Shown: positions 1 through 5,839 of the stretch, in pieces
Numbering within the stretch: position 1 is the stretch's first letter
How the letters are laid out: each line of letters opens with the position of its first letter
From: Lentisphaerota bacterium
GTDB lineage: Bacteria; Verrucomicrobiota; Kiritimatiellia; RFP12; UBA3636
DNA length: 5,839 nucleotides
Assembly (NCBI GenBank): GCA_022837245.1
Contig: JALHHX010000138.1
Span: 1-5,839, forward strand
Direction of reading: 5' to 3'
Program-made: the position numbers and the translations under genes
Notes under the pieces: model-generated
Seen by the model: the letters and a program-made list of their open reading frames with translations, nothing else
What the model was told of the DNA's origin: nothing
Databases searched by the model: none

Positions 1-333
1 TCCCACGTCGGTTCTGGCGACACGCGCCTGCTCCAGTTCAATTCCTAGGAAATGCGTCTGCGGGTTGTTCTTCGCCCGCGCCTTAAGGAAACGCCCCATT
101 CCAAACCCGATTTCCATTTCAAGCGGTTTGCCGCAGGTTTTGAACAAGCGCAGAATTTCACATTCGCCATCCGGGCATTTTAGATTCTGGATCTCGTCGC
201 GCCCAAGCACCTTGAGCATGTCAATATCCGGATTAAAAATTCGGCACGATTCGTTGCCTATTTGACGAGTAGGAGGCAGCGCGGAATTCTCCTGCGCCTT
301 TAAAAAACGTGCCGCGTTTCTATCTCTCGCCAT
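1..333 (-). CDS. trmB: tRNA (guanine-N7-)-methyltransferase TrmB, N-terminal part (runs off left edge)
   Basis: This is a partial gene: 111 codons are open from ATG at 333 to the window edge with no stop. TrmB is a cytosolic SAM-dependent enzyme that makes 7-methylguanosine at position 46 of the tRNA variable loop. The diagnostic part is at residues 72-97: the class I methyltransferase motif I MEIGFGMGRFL (E-I-G-x-G-x-G), then NNPQTHFLGIELE, matching the TrmB pattern in which a glycine-rich loop is followed by FxGIE. The first 70 or so residues are a poorly conserved leader with cysteines at 30, 53, 58 and 67, including CPDGEC. The ATG lies 11 nt after the DUF711 stop and forms TAATG with a TAA in the frame of the DUF711 gene. 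No good Shine-Dalgarno precedes it, so translation may depend on upstream ribosomes. An internal ATG at residue 39 is a less likely start. The catalytic and tRNA-binding C-terminal half is outside the window. Confidence 0.87.
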   Translation of the reverse strand, partial: MARDRNAARFLKAQENSALPPTRQIGNESCRIFNPDIDMLKVLGRDEIQNLKCPDGECEILRLFKTCGKPLEMEIGFGMGRFLKARAKNNPQTHFLGIELEQARVARTDVG

Positions 334-344
334 TAGGCAGCCTA

Positions 345-1718
345 TCAGTTGCCCAGGCTGTGTATCGGCGCCGGGATGTGGCCGCCGTGGCGGATGAACG
401 CCACGTTGCCGCCAGGGCACGCGGGACTCGTCACCGTTCCGGCGCCGAACAGGCCGCCAAAATCAACATGGTCGCCCTTCTTCGCCCTGGGCACGGGGAT
501 TATACGCACACCCGTGGTCTTGCGGTTCGTGACTCCGATTGCCGCCTCATCGAGAATTATACCCGCAAGAGTCTCGGCGGTTGTATCGCCCGGCAGCAAG
601 ATCATATCAAGCCCAACAGAGCACACTGCCGTCATAGCCTCTAGCTTTTCAAGCGTCAGATCGCCACGTGTCACAGCGGCAGAAATAGCATGGTCTTCCA
701 TCACTGGTATGAACGCGCCTGAAAGTCCGCCCACGGAGCTTGACGCAAACGAACCGCCTTTTTTGACAGCATCGTTGAGCATCATGACCGCAGCCGTGGT
801 GCCAGGGGCACCTAGACGCTCGATTCCCATTGCCTGGTAGATTTCGCCAACCGAATCGCCTACGCGGGGCGTTGGCGCCAGCGCTAGATCCACAATGCCG
901 AAAGGCACACCAAGACGACGTGCCACTTCATGCCCCACGAGCTCACCTACGCGCGTGACGCGATACGCCGTGTGCTTGGCCTCCTCCGCGATCTGGTCAA
1001 GCCGCGGATTGCCACTCCGCTGGAGCAGGCGGTCTATGGCGCGCTTGACAACTCCCGGTCCGCTGACCCCCACGTTTATCACGCACTCCGGCTCGCCCGG
1101 CCCAAGCATCGCGCCCGCCATGAATGGATTGTCTTCGGGCTGGTTGGCGAAGATCAGCAACTTGGCTGCTCCGAACCCGCTTTGCGCCTTCGTTGCCTCG
1201 GAGATTTTCAGCACGGTCTGGGCGACGAGATATACAGCATCGACGTTTATGCCTGCCTTCGTCGTTCCAATGTTGACTGAACCGCAGACGTGGTTTGTTG
1301 AGGCAAGCGCCTCCGGCAGCGATTCGATGAGCGTCCGCTCGCCGGCAGTTATGCCCTTTTGGACCAGCGCCGAATAGCCGCCGAGTAGATCTACACCGAC
1401 AGTTTCGCAAGCGCGATCCATTGCCTGCGCAATCGCCACGCCTGTTTCCGCGGAATGTCCTTCCAGCAAAATCGAAACGGGTGAGACCGAAATGCGCTTG
1501 TTGACTATTTCAACTCCGTAGCGTGCGCCCACTTCGTTCGCCACGGGAACCAGGCGCTCGGCAGTTTTGCATATACGGTCGTAAACGGCGGTGACAATCG
1601 CGTCGCCATCCCGGCCTGCGCATGCGTTCAGGTTCACACCAAGAGTAACAGTCCGGACATCAAGATTCTCCTCGCCTATCATGCGGAGGGTCGCGGAAAA
1701 ATCAGAAGTGTCAAGCAT
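345..1718 (-). CDS. PFL-like DUF711 / UPF0210 family protein
   Basis: This 457-residue protein of the UPF0210 (DUF711) family matches the usual length of about 445-460. The family has a pyruvate formate-lyase-like fold but no established reaction. Family blocks seen are NACAGRDGD (about 31-39), VNKRISVSPVSILLEG (72-87), GGYSALVQKG (113-122), CGSVNIGTTKAGIN (145-158), FANQPEDNPFMAGA (190-203), INVGVSGPGVVKRAID (214-229), LAPTPRVGDSVGEI (280-293), GGLSGAFIPVMEDHAI (330-345), AMTAVCSVGLDM (361-372, Cys366) and the C-terminal IPAPIHSLGN. No RVxGY glycyl-radical motif or adjacent Cys-Cys pair is present, so it should not work as a classical PFL. The frame is open up to an ATG at 1793, but the ATG at 1718 is chosen: family homology begins there (MLDTSDFSATLRMIGEENLD) and AGAAGGA sits 8 nt upstream. 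The start overlaps the end of the ACT gene by 8 nt, indicating translational coupling. The family call is secure; the function is unknown. Confidence 0.93.
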   Translation of the reverse strand: MLDTSDFSATLRMIGEENLDVRTVTLGVNLNACAGRDGDAIVTAVYDRICKTAERLVPVANEVGARYGVEIVNKRISVSPVSILLEGHSAETGVAIAQAMDRACETVGVDLLGGYSALVQKGITAGERTLIESLPEALASTNHVCGSVNIGTTKAGINVDAVYLVAQTVLKISEATKAQSGFGAAKLLIFANQPEDNPFMAGAMLGPGEPECVINVGVSGPGVVKRAIDRLLQRSGNPRLDQIAEEAKHTAYRVTRVGELVGHEVARRLGVPFGIVDLALAPTPRVGDSVGEIYQAMGIERLGAPGTTAAVMMLNDAVKKGGSFASSSVGGLSGAFIPVMEDHAISAAVTRGDLTLEKLEAMTAVCSVGLDMILLPGDTTAETLAGIILDEAAIGVTNRKTTGVRIIPVPRAKKGDHVDFGGLFGAGTVTSPACPGGNVAFIRHGGHIPAPIHSLGN

Positions 1719-2322
1719 TGGGTTTATCCTTCTGGCTTTCCAGCAACGCGGAAATAGGGCCGACCTCGTTAGTGGCCCTGAATATATTTTCATGGCGCAG
1801 GCTTGTCGCGAGGTCGAAAGGACTCAACTTGTCAGCAAGCTCCTTTTGCAGCTTAGCCACATCGCACCCGGTCGGCACACGCACAATGCCTATCGTGAGC
1901 GCGCGGTTGATGTCGGACAAATCGTGCCGCCAATCCTCAACGTTCACACCGCTTGCCGCGAAGATCTTGGCAATTGTATAGACGCGGCCGGGCCGGTCGG
2001 GGCCTGAAATCGAAGCCACGTAGCGCTCGCCTTCGACGGCTGGTTCGCTGAACGAATCGGCAGCACATGGCATAACAGCAACAATGACGTCGCTCTCGGG
2101 CAATTGCGCGAGGATCGTCTCGCGCAGGACACCCGCTTCAAGCTTCTTTGCATCGGTGAACTCCGCCACGCAACTTAGAGAGAACACTCCTCCGATGACC
2201 ATCTGGCGCAGGTCAGTGAGGTTGCCCCCATGTTTGAACACTACGCCAGTGACATCACGCAGTATCCCCACACGGTCCGGCAGCATGACCGTGATGAGGA
2301 AGGTGTGTTCCGCTATTTTCAA
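1711..2322 (-). CDS. Two-ACT-domain regulatory protein (GcvR-like / UPF0237-like)
   Basis: This 203-residue soluble protein is built from two tandem ACT domains. ACT1 spans about residues 7-85, with FLITVMLPDRVGIL and the ligand-loop D16-R-V-G19. ACT2 spans about 98-180, with ISGPDRPGRVYTIAKIFAAS and D109-R-P-G112. A short tail, HENIFRATNEV and beyond, follows. ACT domains usually bind amino acids and act as allosteric or regulatory modules. Nothing here looks like a catalytic or DNA-binding domain. The length and layout resemble E. coli GcvR (about 190 aa, two ACTs), whereas the UPF0237 partner of UPF0210 in streptococci is, as I recall, a single ACT of about 90 aa. The start is TTG at 2322, 7 nt after the ppdK stop. 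The next in-frame Met (residue 13) would cut into the first beta strand. The only Shine-Dalgarno-like sequence is AAGG 12 nt upstream, so initiation is probably weak or coupled. The ligand is unknown. Confidence 0.9.
   Translation of the reverse strand: MKIAEHTFLITVMLPDRVGILRDVTGVVFKHGGNLTDLRQMVIGGVFSLSCVAEFTDAKKLEAGVLRETILAQLPESDVIVAVMPCAADSFSEPAVEGERYVASISGPDRPGRVYTIAKIFAASGVNVEDWRHDLSDINRALTIGIVRVPTGCDVAKLQKELADKLSPFDLATSLRHENIFRATNEVGPISALLESQKDKPNA
1727..1733 (-). promoter_or_regulatory. Ribosome binding site deciding the DUF711 start
   Basis: AGAAGGA on the minus strand, 8 nt before the ATG at 1718 and inside the last codons of the ACT gene. It supports the shorter DUF711 start over the upstream in-frame ATG at 1793 and fits translational coupling to the ACT gene. 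Confidence 0.75.
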
Positions 2323-2329
2323 CCGGTTT

Positions 2330-5164
2330 CTACGCCTTGTTTTCCTGAGCTTCTTTGATGGCGGCCTGCGCTGCCGCGAGGCGCGCTATCGGCACGCGGA
2401 ACGGACTGCACGATACGTAGTTGAGTCCCACCCGGTGGCAGAATTCGACAGACTTCGGCTCGCCGCCGTGCTCTCCGCATATGCCGAGCTTCAGGTCGGG
2501 CTTGATCATGCGCCCGCGTTCGGCAGCGATCTTGATGAGCCCTCCGATGCCTTCCTGGTCGAGAACCTGGAACGGATCATACTCGTAAATGCCGGCCTGA
2601 ACGTACTCCGTTATGAACCGCCCGGCGTCATCGCGCGAGAAGCCCATGCCCATCTGAGTTAGGTCGTTCGTGCCAAAGCTGAAGAAGTCTGCCTCAGGCG
2701 CTATCTTGTCGGCCGTGATTGCCGCGCGCGGCACTTCGATCATGGTTCCGATCTTGATGTCGAGCTTAACACCCTTTTCAGATTCGACATCGGCAATTGT
2801 CTTGAGCGCAACTTCTTTCTGGAATACGAGCTCCTTGACATCGCCCACAAGCGGGATCATTATCTCCGGCTTCGAGCCAGGAACCTGGATGGCCGCTTCG
2901 CAGATCGCACGGACCTGCATGGCGGTCACTTCTGGGTAGCTCATGCCGAGGCGGCAACCGCGGTGGCCGAGCATCGGGTTAAACTCATGCAGGGATTCAA
3001 CGAGTTCTTTTACCTCAGACGCCTTCATGCCCATTTCCTTTGCCATCTCCGCCTGCCCCTGTTTCGTTTGGGGTAAGAACTCGTGTAACGGCGGGTCGAG
3101 CAAACGCACCGTGCATGGACGCCCTTCAAGCGCCTTGAACAGACCGATGAAATCCCTGCGCTGCAGTGGAAGGAGAGCCTTTAGCGCTGAGTTGTACTGC
3201 TTTTCAGGAGCCTCAAGCTTTGCGAGAATCTCGGCGCGCTCCTCGTCGGAGCCCGTCAGAGCGTATTCCTGGCGGAGCTTCTTTACTGTGTCCGCCACCA
3301 GAATGAGACGGCGGAGCGCGGTCGTGCGCCCCTCGGGCTTGTCGGGGTTGTCGAAGAACATGTGCTCGGTTCGGCATAGACCAATGCCTTCCGCACCGAA
3401 CTTGACGGCCCGCTTCGCCTCCTCCGGCGTGTCGGCATTCGTGCGCACTCCGAGGTGACGGAATTTGTCGGCAAGATCCATAATCGTGGAGAACGCCCCG
3501 GCTAGGGCCGGATCTTCCGTCTCAAGCGCACCTAGGTAAACGATACCTGTGGAGCCGTTGAGCGAAATCCAATCGCCTTCCTTAATTATTGTTTTCGTGC
3601 CGGAAATTTTCGCCACCTTCTTGACGGCGTCGATCTGCAGTGCGCCGGCGCCAGCCACGCAACACATACCCATGCCGCGTGCGACGACAGCCGCATGCGA
3701 CGTCATGCCGCCCGTCGCAGTCAATACACCTTGCGCCGCAACCATCCCGGAGATGTCTTCCGGGCTCGTTTCTTTGCGTACCAATATCACCTTCTCGCCG
3801 CGTTTTTTCCACAGCTCCGCATCAGTGGCCGTGAACACGACCCGGCCGGACGCCGCCCCCGGTGAAGCGTTGAGACCCTTGAGGATCTGCTTGCCCGCCT
3901 TGGCCGCAGCCGCTTCAACGCCCTTCTTGAAGACTGGATGCAGAAGCTGGTCCAACTGGTTCGGATCCACGCGCATGACCGCCGTGGCCTCATCAATGAG
4001 ACCCTCCGCAACAAGATCAGTGGCGATTCGGACGGCCGCCGTGGCTGTGCGCTTGCCATTGCGCGTCTGCAGCATGTAAAGCTTGCCATTCTCGATAGTG
4101 AACTCCATGTCCTGCATGTCATGGTAATGAAGTTCAAGCTTTTTGCGAATACCGTCAAACTCATCAAAGATTTCCGGCATGGCCTCCTGGAGAGACGGGA
4201 ATTTTTTCGCGCGTTCCTTCTCGGAGATGCCGTGCGCCTTCGCCCAGGCCTTGGAGCCGGCGAGCGAGATCTGCTGCGGTGTGCGTATGCCGGCCACCAC
4301 ATCTTCGCCCTGAGCGTTGATCAGATATTCGCCATAGAAGAAATCGTGCGCTCCGGTTGAAGGATCGCGCGAGAACGCCACGCCCGTGGCGGAGTTGCCG
4401 CCCATGTTGCCGTACACCATGGACTGCACGTTCACGGCCGTTCCGAGCAACTTGCGGATGTCGTTTAGCTCCCTGTATTTGACAGCGCGGGGGTTGTTCC
4501 ACGATGCGAACACAGCCTCAATCCCGCCCCAGAGCTGTTGCATCGGATCCTCTGGGAACGGCTTGCCTGTGGCTTTCTCAACGACCTTGAGAAAACGTTT
4601 TACAACCTCTTCGAGGGCTTCAATATCAAGCTCGGTGTCGAGCTGCACGCCCTTCGCTTTTTTGACAATGTCGAGCTCGTGCTCAAACTCGTGGTGGGGC
4701 ACGCCAAGCACCACGTTGCCGTACATCTGTACGAAGCGGCGGCGCGAATCCTTTACGAAGCGCTCGTTGCCTGTCAGCTTGGCAAGTGCATCTGACGTCT
4801 CGTCGTTGAGCCCGAGGTTCAGCACCGTGTCCATCATCCCGGGCATCGACGCAGCGGCACCTGAACGCACGGAGACTAGCAACGGATTTGAGCCCTTGCC
4901 GAAAGTCTTGCCAGTGAGCTCCTCTAGTCGCTTAAGTGCAGTCTCGACCTCGCTCTTAATTGATTCGAAAAGCTTAACGCGCCCAAGCTCGTAATACTTC
5001 GCACAAGCCTCCGTCGTAATAGTGAATCCCGGTGGCACGGGAAGCCCCAATTCCGCCATCTCGGCAAGGTTCGCGCCTTTGCCTCCCAAAAGCTCGCGCA
5101 TCGAAGCGTTGCCCTCAGATTTGCCGCCCCCGAAAAAATATACAAATTTTGCTGTGTCAGACAT
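2330..5164 (-). CDS. ppdK: Pyruvate, phosphate dikinase
   Basis: This 944-residue cytosolic enzyme interconverts pyruvate + ATP + Pi and PEP + AMP + PPi. The domains appear in order. The ATP-grasp N-terminal domain has GGKGANLAEM (Lys29), VSVRSGAAASMPGMMDTVLN (Arg100), QDMEFTIE (Glu354) and LQTRNGKRT (Gln366). The swivelling phosphohistidine domain has GGMTSHAAVVARGMG (His490; Thr488 is at the position phosphorylated by PPDK regulatory proteins in plants and some bacteria). The PEP/pyruvate TIM barrel has LCRTEHMFF (Arg598), VRLLDPPLHEF (Arg687), GTMIEVPRA (Glu810), FGTNDLTQ (Asn833) and LGICGEHGG (catalytic Cys896). All key residues of the Clostridium symbiosum enzyme, recalled from memory, have a counterpart. 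It exceeds the usual length of about 875 through two inserts, near residues 301-331 and 610-663. The start is ATG at 5164, preceded by GGAGG 8 nt away; an in-frame TTG at 5179 overlaps that Shine-Dalgarno and is rejected. It is probably the first gene of the unit with ACT, DUF711 and trmB. Confidence 0.97.
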   Translation of the reverse strand: MSDTAKFVYFFGGGKSEGNASMRELLGGKGANLAEMAELGLPVPPGFTITTEACAKYYELGRVKLFESIKSEVETALKRLEELTGKTFGKGSNPLLVSVRSGAAASMPGMMDTVLNLGLNDETSDALAKLTGNERFVKDSRRRFVQMYGNVVLGVPHHEFEHELDIVKKAKGVQLDTELDIEALEEVVKRFLKVVEKATGKPFPEDPMQQLWGGIEAVFASWNNPRAVKYRELNDIRKLLGTAVNVQSMVYGNMGGNSATGVAFSRDPSTGAHDFFYGEYLINAQGEDVVAGIRTPQQISLAGSKAWAKAHGISEKERAKKFPSLQEAMPEIFDEFDGIRKKLELHYHDMQDMEFTIENGKLYMLQTRNGKRTATAAVRIATDLVAEGLIDEATAVMRVDPNQLDQLLHPVFKKGVEAAAAKAGKQILKGLNASPGAASGRVVFTATDAELWKKRGEKVILVRKETSPEDISGMVAAQGVLTATGGMTSHAAVVARGMGMCCVAGAGALQIDAVKKVAKISGTKTIIKEGDWISLNGSTGIVYLGALETEDPALAGAFSTIMDLADKFRHLGVRTNADTPEEAKRAVKFGAEGIGLCRTEHMFFDNPDKPEGRTTALRRLILVADTVKKLRQEYALTGSDEERAEILAKLEAPEKQYNSALKALLPLQRRDFIGLFKALEGRPCTVRLLDPPLHEFLPQTKQGQAEMAKEMGMKASEVKELVESLHEFNPMLGHRGCRLGMSYPEVTAMQVRAICEAAIQVPGSKPEIMIPLVGDVKELVFQKEVALKTIADVESEKGVKLDIKIGTMIEVPRAAITADKIAPEADFFSFGTNDLTQMGMGFSRDDAGRFITEYVQAGIYEYDPFQVLDQEGIGGLIKIAAERGRMIKPDLKLGICGEHGGEPKSVEFCHRVGLNYVSCSPFRVPIARLAAAQAAIKEAQENKA

Positions 5165-5172
5165 CTTGATTG

Positions 5173-5177
5173 CCTCC
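5173..5177 (-). promoter_or_regulatory. Ribosome binding site of ppdK
   Basis: GGAGG on the minus strand, 8 nt before the ATG at 5164. It is the strongest Shine-Dalgarno in the window. It fixes the ppdK start, because the alternative TTG at 5179 would place the start codon directly before the Shine-Dalgarno. Confidence 0.85.
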
Positions 5178-5202
5178 AAGTTAATAATAGATTTGGCAGA
5201 AA

Positions 5203-5231
5203 ATTGTACGCGATTATCCTGCCTCCGTCAA
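5203..5231 (-). promoter_or_regulatory. Predicted sigma70-type promoter of the ppdK operon
   Basis: In the 71-nt gap between the thiC stop and the ppdK start, the minus strand has TTGACG (5226-5231) and TACAAT (5203-5208) separated by exactly 17 bp. Each hexamer differs from the consensus (TTGACA, TATAAT) at one position. Transcription would begin near 5195-5197, giving a leader of about 30 nt that includes the Shine-Dalgarno. The -35 box starts only a few nt after the thiC stop. No operator or riboswitch is recognisable in so short a leader. Read-through from thiC remains possible, since no terminator is visible in the gap. Confidence 0.72.
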
Positions 5232-5235
5232 GCGA

Positions 5236-5839
5236 TTAAAGATCGCCTTTGCCCGTGCCTCGCAATTTGGCGGAAAGACGAACAGAACAGAAGTCGGGTC
5301 CGCACATGGTGCAGTACTTCGTGCCATGCTGGGGGTTGGTGTTCCCGCTTTCACCGAGGGCGTCCTCCCTATATGCGCGGGCGCGCTCCGGATCGATTGC
5401 GATGTTGAACTGCCCGTCCCAGTCGAAAACGGCGCGGGCGTCGCTGATTGCGTCGTCACGATCCCGGGCACGCGGCTTTTTCAAGCCGATATCGGCGGCG
5501 TGGGCGGCTATTTTAAACGCCACCACTCCGCGGCGGACGTCCTCGAGATTCGGAAGTCCTATATGCTCCTTGGGCGTGACGTAGCAGAGCATCGCGGCGC
5601 CGTGGCAAGCTCCCATCATGCCGCCCATTGCGCCCACAAGATGGTCGTAGCCGGGAGCGCAGTCCACTACTATAGGACCGAGAATGTAGAACGGAGCGTC
5701 ATCGCAGATTTCGCGCTCGCGCTTCATGTTCATTTCAATTTGGTCTAGCGGCACATGGCCAGGACCTTCCACCATCACCTGGACGTCGGCTTTACGGCAG
5801 CGCGTTACAAGTTCGCCGAGCGTTTCGAGCTCAGCAAAC
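5236..5839 (-). CDS. thiC: Phosphomethylpyrimidine synthase ThiC, C-terminal part (runs off right edge)
   Basis: The last 200 residues of ThiC, the radical-SAM enzyme that rearranges aminoimidazole ribotide into HMP phosphate for thiamine synthesis. The N-terminus lies beyond the right edge, so the first visible codon (5836-5838) is internal. Recognisable blocks are VQVMVEGPGHVPL, APFYILGP, CAPGYDHLVGAMGG, LCYVTPKEHIGLPNLEDV, KIAAHAADI and QFNIAIDPERARAYRED. The two histidines in EGPGH and PKEH are 64 residues apart, the same spacing as the metal-site pair I recall from Caulobacter ThiC. Near the C-terminus, CTMCGPDFC provides the C-x2-C-x4-C ligands of the 4Fe-4S cluster (Cys codons at 5311-5313, 5302-5304 and 5287-5289). 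The usual CGPKFC Lys is Asp here. The gene ends with TAA at 5236-5238. Any TPP riboswitch would lie upstream, outside the window. No functional link with the ppdK operon is evident. Confidence 0.96.
   Translation of the reverse strand, partial: FAELETLGELVTRCRKADVQVMVEGPGHVPLDQIEMNMKREREICDDAPFYILGPIVVDCAPGYDHLVGAMGGMMGACHGAAMLCYVTPKEHIGLPNLEDVRRGVVAFKIAAHAADIGLKKPRARDRDDAISDARAVFDWDGQFNIAIDPERARAYREDALGESGNTNPQHGTKYCTMCGPDFCSVRLSAKLRGTGKGDL

Noticed and set aside
65..644. Plus-strand open frames at 65-265 and 309-644
   Set aside because: They are antisense to trmB and DUF711, whose family motifs are clear on the minus strand.
1719..1793. 25-residue N-terminal extension of the DUF711 frame starting at ATG 1793
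   Set aside because: It lies wholly within the ACT coding sequence, has no family similarity, and the ATG at 1718 has a good Shine-Dalgarno and aligns with known family starts.
2084..4994. Long plus-strand open frames (for example 2084-2662 and 4386-4994)
   Set aside because: They lie antisense to ACT and ppdK coding sequence, show no recognisable domains, and are expected from the codon bias of the real minus-strand genes.
5165..5179. TTG start at 5179 for ppdK, adding five residues
   Set aside because: The following bases are the GGAGG Shine-Dalgarno for the ATG at 5164, and family homology begins after that ATG.
5171..5226. Direct repeat GGAGGCA, once in the promoter spacer and once at the ppdK Shine-Dalgarno
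   Set aside because: At 7 bp it is too short to stand out, and one copy is explained by the Shine-Dalgarno.
5232..5246. Hairpin GCGAT-5 nt-ATCGC across the thiC stop as a terminator
   Set aside because: The stem has only 5 bp and no T-tract follows; the sequence runs straight into the -35 box.
1..5839. CRISPR arrays, tRNA or rRNA genes, insertion sequences, attachment sites
   Set aside because: No repeated units, cloverleaf-like sequence, transposase motifs or terminal inverted repeats were seen; the window is almost wholly accounted for by five coding sequences.

Overview
The window is a compact, single-strand stretch of a bacterial chromosome. Everything identifiable reads on the minus strand, intergenic gaps are 71 nt or less, and there is no sign of mobile DNA, RNA genes or CRISPR. 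Codon and base use look even and moderately GC-rich throughout (judged by eye, not counted). The genes are housekeeping or central-metabolism types. The PPDK begins with a YFFGGGKSEGN-type N-terminus that I associate loosely with environmental Gram-negative lineages such as the PVC group. That is an impression from memory and the taxonomy should be treated as unresolved.

In transcription order (right to left): the C-terminal 200 residues of ThiC (thiamine pyrimidine synthase, cut by the right edge); a 71-nt gap with a strong sigma70-type promoter (TTGACG-17 bp-TACAAT) and a good Shine-Dalgarno; pyruvate phosphate dikinase (ppdK, 944 aa, all recognised catalytic residues present, about 65 residues longer than the well-studied clostridial enzyme); a two-ACT-domain GcvR-like/UPF0237-like protein starting at a TTG 7 nt after the ppdK stop; a PFL-like DUF711/UPF0210 protein whose ATG overlaps the ACT stop by 8 nt; and the N-terminal 111 residues of TrmB (tRNA m7G46 methyltransferase), 11 nt further on and cut by the left edge.

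The last four genes look like one transcription unit driven from the thiC-ppdK gap. The ACT/DUF711 pair is a known conserved pair in other bacteria (for example streptococci) whose function is not settled. Here it sits directly behind ppdK, which interconverts pyruvate and PEP. The most interesting inference is that the ACT protein senses a small metabolite, probably an amino acid, and ties the uncharacterised PFL-like protein and/or PPDK to amino-acid or pyruvate status. No clearly new defence, mobile or RNA-based system is visible.
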